Shown here: positions 7,352 through 13,527 of the stretch, in pieces | Position numbering within the stretch: position 1 is the first letter of the stretch | How the letters are laid out: each line of letters starts with the position of its first letter | DNA from: JAICLL01 sp035252155 | GTDB taxonomy: Bacteria > Planctomycetota > Planctomycetia > Pirellulales > JAICIG01 | DNA: 22,033 bases | Direction of reading: 5' to 3' | NCBI GenBank assembly: GCA_035252155.1 | Contig: DATFDL010000006.1 | Coordinates: 1-22,033, forward strand | Notes under the pieces: model-generated | Seen by the model: the letters and a program-made list of their open reading frames with translations, nothing else | Databases searched by the model: none | Told to the model about the DNA's origin: nothing | Position numbers and translations under genes: made by a program

Positions 7352-8371
7352 ATGTCAACCGAAGCGACGATTGATTCAGTAAGCGATACACCGGAGTGCC
7401 ACACCGCCGTCCTCGGCGGTGAGGGTCAGGTGGAGGCTGTTGGGCCAAATATGCTTGCGCGGACGCTCATCCGTCCGCCGACCGGCTGGCAATTGGTGAA
7501 CTTGCGCGAGCTGTGGCGATACCGCGAGTTGCTGTTCTTCCTGGCGTGGCGCGACGTCAAGGTCCGCTATAAGCAGACGGTGCTCGGCGCCGCCTGGGCC
7601 GTGCTGCAGCCGGCGTTGATGATGGTGGTCTTCAGCATCTTCTTCGGCCGCCTGGCCCACGTCGATTCCGGCGGCTTGCCGTATCCGCTATTCGTCTTCG
7701 CCGGCCTGTTGCCGTGGACGTTGTTCGCCACGGCGATTGCGAGCGCGGGCAACAGCGTCGTCGGTTCCGAACGATTGATCACCAAGATCTACTTTCCGCG
7801 GTTGGCCATCCCCTTCGCCGCGGTGGGCGCCGCGCTGGTCGATTTTCTGGTTGCCTTCGGCATGCTCGTCGTGCTGATGTTTTGGTATCGGGTGCCGCCG
7901 ACCTGGGGGCTGATGGTCGTGCCCGTGCTCGTCGCACTGTTCACCCTGGCAGCGTTGGGCGTCGGCACGCTACTGGCGGCGTTGAATGTGGCCTACCGCG
8001 ATTTTCGTTATGTGATTCCCTTTTTGGTGCAGCTTTGGATGTTCGCCACGCCGAGCATTTACATGAATACGGAAGAGGGTTCAGGGTTCAGGGTTCAGGA
8101 AAGGGTTCAGGGTTCAGGGTTCAGGGTTCAGCAATCTGACGAGCCGTTGTCGACTAATCCAAAATCCAAAATCGAAAATCCAAAATTGCTCCATTCCCTT
8201 TTGGCGCTGAATCCTCTAACCGGTCTCGTGGCGTCATTTCGAGCGGCGGTGCTCGGCGGCCCATTGCCTTGGTCGATGCTCGGCTGGTCGAGCCTGGAAG
8301 TCGTTGCGTCGCTCCTGGTCGGTTGCCTCTATTTTCGTCGCGTCGAAGATTCGTTCGCCGATATTATTTGA
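7352..8371 (+). CDS. wzm: ABC-2 type polysaccharide export permease (Wzm/TagG-like) with an in-frame repeat insert
   Basis: 339 residues from the ATG at 7352. An in-frame ATG at 7451 gives a 306-residue protein starting MLARTLIRPP, which fits the usual N-terminus of the family about as well. Family signature: WQLVNLRELWRYRELLFFLAWRDVKVRYKQT (46-76), then TVLGAAWAVLQP and about six membrane helices. The C-terminal LLALNPLTG (283-291) precedes the last helices. It forms the membrane channel that exports undecaprenyl-linked glycan, paired with the ATPase encoded next. Between PSIYMN (234-239) and LLALNP the usual short extracytoplasmic linker is replaced by about 39 residues (241-279) encoded by heptanucleotide repeats, giving two GSGFRVQ units. 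The reading frame stays open. Whether the protein tolerates the insert is unknown. Confidence 0.93.
   Translation: MSTEATIDSVSDTPECHTAVLGGEGQVEAVGPNMLARTLIRPPTGWQLVNLRELWRYRELLFFLAWRDVKVRYKQTVLGAAWAVLQPALMMVVFSIFFGRLAHVDSGGLPYPLFVFAGLLPWTLFATAIASAGNSVVGSERLITKIYFPRLAIPFAAVGAALVDFLVAFGMLVVLMFWYRVPPTWGLMVVPVLVALFTLAALGVGTLLAALNVAYRDFRYVIPFLVQLWMFATPSIYMNTEEGSGFRVQERVQGSGFRVQQSDEPLSTNPKSKIENPKLLHSLLALNPLTGLVASFRAAVLGGPLPWSMLGWSSLEVVASLLVGCLYFRRVEDSFADII
7403..7420. other. Small perfect hairpin near the permease 5' end
   Basis: ACCGCCG at 7403-7409 and its exact complement CGGCGGT at 7414-7420 enclose a 4-nt TCCT loop. If translation starts at 7352, this lies in codons 18-23. If it starts at 7451, it lies in the leader. 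There is no following T-run, so it is not a standard terminator. It could be chance in GC-rich DNA. Confidence 0.5.
8077..8130. repeat. Heptanucleotide array (GGGTTCA)n inside the permease gene
   Basis: Three exact GGGTTCA units (8077-8097), a 5-nt interruption GGAAA, then four exact units (8103-8130). The total of 54 nt is a multiple of three. Because three 7-nt units make 21 nt, the array is translated as a repeated heptapeptide GSGFRVQ, then ERVQ, then GSGFRVQ again. It begins right after the conserved PSIYMN segment of the permease. Confidence 0.97.
8155..8187. repeat. Heptanucleotide array (CAAAATC)n inside the permease gene, inverted copy of the 7300 array
   Basis: Units CAAAATC, CAAAATC, GAAAATC and CAAAATT lie at 8160-8187, preceded by a degenerate unit. 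On the minus strand these read as the GATTTTG/GATTTTC units found at 7300-7331. The array is translated in frame within NPKSKIENPKLL of the permease. A 24-nt non-repetitive segment separates it from the GGGTTCA array. Confidence 0.93.
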
Positions 8372-8389
8372 ACTTTGGCTCATCCCGTC

Positions 8390-9676
8390 ATGTTATCCGC
8401 CATTTCGGTTCGCAATCTCGGCAAGCGCTATCGCGTCGGCCGTGGCGCCGCGCGTGGGTCGTACCGCACCCTGCGCGAAAGCCTGGCCCGGGCCGCATCA
8501 GCGCCGTTGCGCCGGCTGCGCGGCGAGACACATGGCGCCGGCGAAGACTTTTGGGCCTTGCAGGATGTCAGCTTTGACGTTCAGCCGGGCGAAGTTCTAG
8601 GCATCATCGGTCGTAACGGCGCTGGCAAAAGCACGCTGCTCAAGATTCTCTCGCGAATCACGAAGCCGACTTTTGGCGAGGTGGAAGTCAACGGCCGCGT
8701 CGGCAGCCTGCTGGAAGTAGGCACGGGATTCCATCCCGAGTTGACCGGCCGTGAAAACATTTACATGAACGGCAGCATTCTCGGCATGTCGCGCCGCGAG
8801 ATTGACCGGCGATTCGACGAAATCGTCTCGTTCGCCGAGGTCGAGCAATTCCTGGACACCCCGGTGAAGCGCTATTCGAGCGGCATGTATGTGCGGCTCG
8901 CCTTTGCCGTGGCGGCGCATCTGGAGCCGGAAATCTTAGTAGTCGATGAAGTGTTGGCCGTAGGCGATGCTGACTTTCAAAAGAAATGTCTCGGCCGCAT
9001 GCGCGACGTGAGTCGAAGCGGCCGCACGGTGCTTTTCGTCAGCCACAACATCGCCTGCATCGAATCGCTTTGCGATCGTTGCTGTCACTTTGCCGGCGGT
9101 CGCCTGCTGCGAGTCGGTCCGTGCCTGGACGTGGTGCGAAAATATTACGAATCGAGTCAGACGGCCACCGATGGCTTCGTGGAGCTGAGTTGGCACAAGG
9201 GCCGGACATCTGGTTCGTCGCCGGTCATGCGATCGGTTGAGCTGCGCGACGACCTCGAGCGGCCGGTCCGCCAGGTATGCATGGGCGAAGCGCTGACGGT
9301 CCGCGTCGGGTTCGTCGCACCGCAGACGATTCGCCAGCCAGTGTTGGGCGTGGTGGTGAAGACTTCGCTTGGGGCACCGGTGTTCGGTGTGAACAACCGT
9401 TTTATTCCCGGCTTCGAGCTTGATTGCAGTTCGCCGCAAGCGGCCCTCGAATGCCGCCTCGAACCGCTTCCTCTGATGCCGGGTATCTATTGGATCGACT
9501 TATGGTTTGGTGATGCGCACCGAGACATCGATGTCGTTTATGAGGCCGCATCGTTCGAGGTAACCGCGGCCGATATTTTCGGCTCGGGCAAGCTGCCGCC
9601 TAGCTCGGCCGGTCCGGTGGCCTGGCCGGCGACCTGGCGGCTGTGCGAAAGCTTGGTGGAGAAGCAACATGCATAA
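8390..9676 (+). CDS. wzt: ABC transporter ATP-binding protein with Wzt-type C-terminal glycan-recognition region
   Basis: 428 residues from the ATG at 8390; an in-frame TTG at 8375 would add five residues and is less likely. Nucleotide-binding domain: Walker A GRNGAGKST (74-82), signature YSSGMYVRL (162-170), Walker B ILVVDE (182-187) and H-loop His219. The segment GTGFHPELTGRENIYMNG (111-128) is typical of teichoic-acid/O-antigen exporters. Residues from about 275 to 420 form an extra beta-rich domain like Wzt_C (MRSVELRD..., ending near YEAASFEV). In characterised E. coli O8/O9a Wzt this domain binds the capped non-reducing end of the glycan. It powers export with the Wzm-like permease encoded 18 nt upstream. 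Its last 8 nt overlap the start of the methyltransferase gene, suggesting translational coupling. Confidence 0.95.
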   Translation: MLSAISVRNLGKRYRVGRGAARGSYRTLRESLARAASAPLRRLRGETHGAGEDFWALQDVSFDVQPGEVLGIIGRNGAGKSTLLKILSRITKPTFGEVEVNGRVGSLLEVGTGFHPELTGRENIYMNGSILGMSRREIDRRFDEIVSFAEVEQFLDTPVKRYSSGMYVRLAFAVAAHLEPEILVVDEVLAVGDADFQKKCLGRMRDVSRSGRTVLFVSHNIACIESLCDRCCHFAGGRLLRVGPCLDVVRKYYESSQTATDGFVELSWHKGRTSGSSPVMRSVELRDDLERPVRQVCMGEALTVRVGFVAPQTIRQPVLGVVVKTSLGAPVFGVNNRFIPGFELDCSSPQAALECRLEPLPLMPGIYWIDLWFGDAHRDIDVVYEAASFEVTAADIFGSGKLPPSSAGPVAWPATWRLCESLVEKQHA

Positions 9677-10421
9677 TGCATCGATACTGCCGGAAACCAA
9701 CGTGGCAGGGGGGCCATACGACGATGCGTTTTTCGCCGCGGCGGAACAAGGGATGTTACGCTCCGCGGCGGCCGCCGTGCCGCACATCATCGACATAGTC
9801 GAGCCCCGTAGTGTTGTTGATGTTGGTTGCGGCCGCGGCGCCTGGCTAAGCATATTCCAAGCTCACGGCGTCGAGCGTTTGCTCGGAATCGACGGCCCCT
9901 ACGTCGACCGGCGGAAGCTATTCATTCCGCCGGCGTGTTTTTCGGTCGCAGATCTGGCGAAGCCATTTACCATACCCGGCCGATTCGATTTGGCGATTTG
10001 TCTAGAAGTAGGTGAACATCTGCCGCCGCACAGCGCCGCCTCTTTGATTGGCAGCGTCACCGACGCGGCGCCGGTGGTGTTGTTTTCGGCAGCCGTTCCT
10101 GGTCAAGGGGGCACGCACCACATCAATGAGCAATGGCCGGGCTATTGGCAGTCATTGTTCGCGCGGCGCGGCTATGCATGTCTCGACGCGATTCGACCAC
10201 GCATCTGGGACGATCGCCGGGTCGAGTGGTGGTACCGCCAGAACTTATTCATTTTCGTTGCGGAAGCGGAACTTGGACGGTGGCCGCATTTGTCGGCCGC
10301 CGCGGCGCCAGCCGGCGATCTGCAGTTTGTTCACGCCGATATTTTGGCAGAGTTCCAGAGCATCCGAGGCTTGTTGCGGCAGTTGGCCGGCGCAATTCGC
10401 CGGAGGGTTCGGCGCGGATGA
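9669..10421 (+). CDS. Class I SAM-dependent methyltransferase
   Basis: A 250-residue protein. The ATG at 9669 overlaps the end of the Wzt gene by 8 nt. The SAM-binding motif I VVDVGCGRGAWL lies at 49-60, an acidic residue ending strand 2 is at about Asp75 (LLGIDGPYVD), and FDLAICLEVGEHL follows near residues 105-117, typical of small-molecule methyltransferases. The C-terminal half has many aromatics (WPGYWQSLF, RVEWWYRQNLF) and is less diagnostic. The expected reaction is transfer of a methyl group from SAM to a sugar or other glycan substituent; the substrate is not evident. Position directly after a Wzt with a glycan-recognition domain makes chain modification or capping a plausible role. 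The following gene overlaps by 4 nt (ATGA). Confidence 0.88.
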   Translation: MHNASILPETNVAGGPYDDAFFAAAEQGMLRSAAAAVPHIIDIVEPRSVVDVGCGRGAWLSIFQAHGVERLLGIDGPYVDRRKLFIPPACFSVADLAKPFTIPGRFDLAICLEVGEHLPPHSAASLIGSVTDAAPVVLFSAAVPGQGGTHHINEQWPGYWQSLFARRGYACLDAIRPRIWDDRRVEWWYRQNLFIFVAEAELGRWPHLSAAAAPAGDLQFVHADILAEFQSIRGLLRQLAGAIRRRVRRG

Positions 10422-11386
10422 TCAGCATTGCCATTGCGACCTTGAACCGCGCTGCGGAACTGCGCCAGACGCTCGAAAGCATGCGATCGCTCGACGTGCG
10501 CGGCATCGAGGCCTTTGAAATTATCGTCGTCGATAACGGAAGTATCGATGAGACAGAGAGCGTCGCCGCTGAATTCGGAGCGAAGTTCGCCGGCCGCCTT
10601 CGGTATTGCCGCTGTGGGGAGCAGGGCCTGTCGCATGCGCGGAACCGGGCGATCGCCGAGGCTCGTTTTCCGATCATCGCCTTTCTCGACGATGATGTTC
10701 ACGTGCACCCCGGCTGGCTGCGCACCTTGGCCGATACCTTTGCCTCGGGCGATTATGCGGCCGTGGGCGGGAAGGCGTATCTCATTTATCCGCATGCGCG
10801 CCCGCGGTGGATGAGTGACCGCGACGAGAGGCTACTTTCGAAGGTCGATCATGGCGAAGAGCGCCGCATCGCGTCGGCTGAAGACCTATTCGGATTAAAT
10901 CTCAGCTTGCGGCGAGACTGGCTCGACCGCGTGGGACTGTTTCGCACCGACCTGGGCCGCACTGGCACGCGCTTGCTGGGCGGCGAAGAAACCGAGTTGC
11001 TGGGAAGAATGTCGCGCGCGGGCGCGACGTTGTTGTATGAGCCGGCGGCGGTGGTCGGTCATCGCGTGGCGCCGGAACGCCTGCGGCGGCGGTGGTTTTT
11101 GTCCCGTATTTACTGGGGTTTTCGTTCCGAGGCGCAATTCATGCCCCACGAAGAAGGCGGCTGGCACGGCTTGACCCGCATGGGTTGGTACGCCGCATGC
11201 GGGGTCGCGGCTTGCGGCGCGGCGCTGGTGTGTCATGGTCCGCATTCGCCGGAAATGTTTGCTGCGTCAAAGCGCGTGGCGGCTGCAGTCGGAAAGGCGA
11301 TTGGCATCGGCGGGCGGCTACATGCAAATGGGTGGCGCATCGCCCGCGAATCGTTCGCGCCGTCGCTGGAGAACTCACAATGTTAG
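10418..11386 (+). CDS. Glycosyltransferase family 2 (GT-A fold)
   Basis: 322 residues from the ATG at 10418, in an ATGA overlap with the methyltransferase. A GGAGGG at about 10402-10407 may act as ribosome-binding site. An open frame runs further upstream, but it only overlaps the methyltransferase gene. The N-terminus ISIAIATLNRAAELRQTLES, DNGS (39-42), DDDV (91-94, the metal-binding DXD-like motif) and GGEETELLGRM (188-198) are classic GT2 features. Sequence after about residue 225 (WFLSRIYWGFRSEAQF) resembles GT2 proteins with a C-terminal membrane-associated helix. It should transfer a sugar from a nucleotide donor to the growing lipid-linked chain on the cytoplasmic face. Donor and linkage cannot be assigned. 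Confidence 0.92.
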   Translation: MISIAIATLNRAAELRQTLESMRSLDVRGIEAFEIIVVDNGSIDETESVAAEFGAKFAGRLRYCRCGEQGLSHARNRAIAEARFPIIAFLDDDVHVHPGWLRTLADTFASGDYAAVGGKAYLIYPHARPRWMSDRDERLLSKVDHGEERRIASAEDLFGLNLSLRRDWLDRVGLFRTDLGRTGTRLLGGEETELLGRMSRAGATLLYEPAAVVGHRVAPERLRRRWFLSRIYWGFRSEAQFMPHEEGGWHGLTRMGWYAACGVAACGAALVCHGPHSPEMFAASKRVAAAVGKAIGIGGRLHANGWRIARESFAPSLENSQC

Positions 11387-12324
11387 CGCCGCGGGTTTCG
11401 GTGGTCATACCCGCCTATCGCGCCGCGCGCACCATTGGCCGCGCCGTCGAGAGCGTGTTGGCCCAGACTGCGCGGGCAGCCGAAATCCTGGTGATCGACG
11501 ACGGCAGCCCCGACGATCTGGCGACTGCATTGTCTCCCTACGGCGAGCGGGTGACTCTCCTCCGCCAGCCCAATGGCGGCGCCGCCAGCGCCCGCAACTT
11601 GGGAATCGATCGCGCAAGAGGCAACTTCATCGCCTTTCTCGACGCCGACGATTATTGGTCGCCGGAGAGGCTGCAGCGACAGCTCGCGCTGTTCGAATGC
11701 CATCCGCAGCTTGGATTGGTGGCGGGACAATACTGCGTCAAGTCGCTTGCCGACGGCCAGTGCCGGCCGGGGTTGCGCGTCGATTCCGCGCGGTTCGATG
11801 GGGTGCGACAGCCGCAAGGCCCGGCGGCGTTTCGCGCCGCGGGCGAGATTTGGACCGGCACTGTGCTCGTCCGCCGCGAAGTGCTCGGTGACGACCGGTT
11901 CGTCAGCACACTCGAACCGGCCGAAGACCGCGACCTATGGGTGCGGCTGGTCGCCAAGACTCCCATTTATTTGTGCTCCGAGCCGTTGGCCACGGCCGTG
12001 CTCGAGGCCGGCTCGCTCTCGCGCTCGAGCCTGGCCCGTGACATCACCAACTTGCTCCGCGTGGTCGATCGCAACCGCCAGCGGCTGGGGCTGCGCGGCA
12101 GTCAGTTTTGGCGATCGCACGCCTATTATCGCTGGGCGGGCAGCGACGATAGCCCGCCGCGAGCGCTGGTCCGTCTGGCGCGGTCGCTGCTGCATTGGCC
12201 ACTGCCGTATCCGCGTTGGCTCGTGGGATGCCCGTTGCCCCGCCTCAAGCTGCTGATCGTTACGGTCTTGCGGCTCGTCGGGGCGTACCCGAGGCGCGAA
12301 TCGTCCATTTCGCTTCATACATGA
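11380..12324 (+). CDS. Glycosyltransferase family 2 (GT-A fold)
   Basis: 314 residues from the ATG at 11380, overlapping the previous gene by 7 nt. The longer open frame upstream is an overlap artefact, because MLAPRVSVVIPAYRAARTIG is the canonical GT2 N-terminus. Motifs: VVIPAYRA (8-15), IDDGS (39-43), NGGAASARNLGI (65-76), DADD (88-91, metal/nucleotide binding) and PAEDRDLWVRL at about 180-190 (the acidic ED motif near the catalytic base). It differs clearly from the preceding GT2, so they probably add different residues. It ends in an ATGA overlap with the phosphatase-fold gene, which suggests coupled translation. Confidence 0.92.
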   Translation: MLAPRVSVVIPAYRAARTIGRAVESVLAQTARAAEILVIDDGSPDDLATALSPYGERVTLLRQPNGGAASARNLGIDRARGNFIAFLDADDYWSPERLQRQLALFECHPQLGLVAGQYCVKSLADGQCRPGLRVDSARFDGVRQPQGPAAFRAAGEIWTGTVLVRREVLGDDRFVSTLEPAEDRDLWVRLVAKTPIYLCSEPLATAVLEAGSLSRSSLARDITNLLRVVDRNRQRLGLRGSQFWRSHAYYRWAGSDDSPPRALVRLARSLLHWPLPYPRWLVGCPLPRLKLLIVTVLRLVGAYPRRESSISLHT

Positions 12325-13382
12325 ACGATAAGACTGCATGCGCCGCGATGCCACGGCGCGCGTTGCTTGGGCGTCTGGCTGGTTGGCTCGCCTGGACCTA
12401 CGCGGCGGCGCTGATCGTCGTCTGGCTCGTGCTGCGCATCGGCGGCGATCGCTGGTGGTGGACCACCGTGCTGTTGTTTACGCCGCGCTGGGGTTGGGCG
12501 CTGCCGCTGGCACTGATCGCGCCGGTGACGCTCATCTGGCGGCGCCGGCTGGGGTGGCTCATTGGTCTTTCGGCGGTGTTGGCGGCCTGGCCGCTGATGG
12601 GTTTTTGTGTTCCCTGGCAGCGGATCGCCAACCGAGTTGGCGGCGGCGAGTCTTGGGGCTATCCGCCGGTGCGCGTGCTCACGTGCAACGTCGGTTTGCA
12701 GCAACTGGCGCCGGGCGCGCTGGAAACCTTGATCGCCGATGAGCGGCCCGACATCATCACGCTGCAAGAGAAATTCGACGAAGACGGCATCCGCCGGTTG
12801 CTGGGGCCAGGCTGGCAGGTCGAGGTGACGCCTGGCATTCTGGTGGCTACACAGTTTCCGATCGTCAGCCGCGAGCTATTTACCGGCAGCGAGGCGGTGG
12901 CCTGGCGGACCGTGGCGATCGATTATCGGATGGAAACGCCCGCCGGCCCGCTCGATTTTGTCGCGGTTCATCTTTACACGCCACGCAAGGGACTCGAGTC
13001 GATCAAGGATCGGCGTTGGGCGGGCGTCGAAGGAATGCGGGCCAATCTCGCGCGACGCAGCGGCGAGTCGGCCGAGTTGCGCCGCTGGATTGATCGATTG
13101 GCGGGCCCGGTGATCGTGGTGGGCGACATGAATCTGCCCAACGAAAGCGCGATTTTTCGCCGCGACTGGTCGGACTTTGCCGATGCCTTTGCCACGGCCG
13201 GTTTGGGGTATGGCTATACCTACGGTTACACAACGTCGGGCAACTGGTACGGCATTCGGATCGACCATGTTTTGGCGGGACCGGGTTTTCGCGTCGAGCG
13301 CTCCTGGGTGGGGCCGCACATCGGCTCGGACCATCGACCACTGCTGGCGGTGCTGGAACCAACCGGGTCGGACGGGATTTGA
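12321..13382 (+). CDS. Membrane-anchored endonuclease/exonuclease/phosphatase (EEP) family hydrolase
   Basis: 353 residues from the ATG at 12321 (ATGA overlap with the GT2). Three hydrophobic segments (about 18-40, 47-72, 77-97) anchor a C-terminal EEP domain that should lie outside the cytoplasm. The EEP catalytic set appears complete: Asn123 (VLTCNVG), Glu150 (ITLQE), His217 (AVHLYTP), Asp269/Asn271 (GDMNLPN), Asp315-His316 (RIDHVL) and Ser336-Asp337-His338 (GSDHRP). The fold is a Mg-dependent phosphodiesterase/phosphomonoesterase, used by nucleases, sphingomyelinases and inositol phosphatases. The membrane-domain layout is like YafD-type proteins. In this context a lipid-phosphate or phosphodiester-linked glycan substrate is an inference. 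DNA is also possible but less sensible inside a glycan operon. Confidence 0.88.
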   Translation: MNDKTACAAMPRRALLGRLAGWLAWTYAAALIVVWLVLRIGGDRWWWTTVLLFTPRWGWALPLALIAPVTLIWRRRLGWLIGLSAVLAAWPLMGFCVPWQRIANRVGGGESWGYPPVRVLTCNVGLQQLAPGALETLIADERPDIITLQEKFDEDGIRRLLGPGWQVEVTPGILVATQFPIVSRELFTGSEAVAWRTVAIDYRMETPAGPLDFVAVHLYTPRKGLESIKDRRWAGVEGMRANLARRSGESAELRRWIDRLAGPVIVVGDMNLPNESAIFRRDWSDFADAFATAGLGYGYTYGYTTSGNWYGIRIDHVLAGPGFRVERSWVGPHIGSDHRPLLAVLEPTGSDGI

Positions 13383-13527
13383 TCGGTAGTGACAGTTGAA
13401 ACCGGAAACACGCCTCTCGTCGTCGGTAGGGAACGGACTCCGTGCCGTTCCGCAAACTGCGATTCGACGTCGCGCCGCCCCTCGCGGAACGGCACGGAGT
13501 CCGTTCCCTACAGAGGTACTTCTAACT
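13383..13527. other. 145-bp intergenic spacer with palindromic element
   Basis: The longest intergenic gap in the window, separating the EEP-family gene from a GT4 gene. Nucleotides 13426-13511 or slightly beyond are the palindromic repeat. The short flanks show no clear promoter. A GAGG at 13513-13516 lies 11 nt before the ATG at 13528 and may act as the ribosome-binding site. Confidence 0.75.
13426..13513. repeat. 88-bp palindromic dispersed element, copy A
   Basis: Left arm 13426-13453 and right arm 13484-13511 are perfect 28-bp inverted repeats beginning GTAGGGAACGGACTCC, with a 30-nt loop. Each arm has its own inner inverted repeat (GGAACGG...CCGTTCC), so a branched cruciform or RNA structure is possible. 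Compared over 88 bp with the copy at 20549, I count 81 identical positions (92%), and the loop is conserved as well. It is therefore a dispersed element and not two independent hairpins. There is no transposase and no T-run. It ends a few nt before the ribosome-binding region of the next gene. Confidence 0.95.

Noticed and set aside
5913..7382. A 489-codon open frame overlapping the ligase gene in another frame
   Set aside because: It is Arg/Gly-rich with no membrane helices and shares the region with a clear polytopic membrane protein. A frame-shifted shadow in GC-rich DNA.
8077..8130. GGGTTCA array as telomere-like or CRISPR-like repeats
   Set aside because: Units are 7 nt without spacers, so it is not CRISPR. 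The sequence lies inside a bacterial coding frame, and the resemblance to telomere repeats is only superficial.
10133..10417. N-terminal extension of the first GT2 gene
   Set aside because: It overlaps the methyltransferase gene in another frame and has no homology-like content. The canonical GT2 start MISIAIATLN is at 10418.
13426..13513. Palindromes A and B as intrinsic terminators
   Set aside because: Stems are strong, but no T-run follows either copy, the loop is 30 nt, and co-directional genes continue immediately. A role in transcript processing cannot be excluded.
13396..13527. N-terminal extension of the GT4 gene
   Set aside because: It would translate through the palindromic element. 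The conserved N-terminus begins at the ATG at 13528, which has a GAGG upstream.
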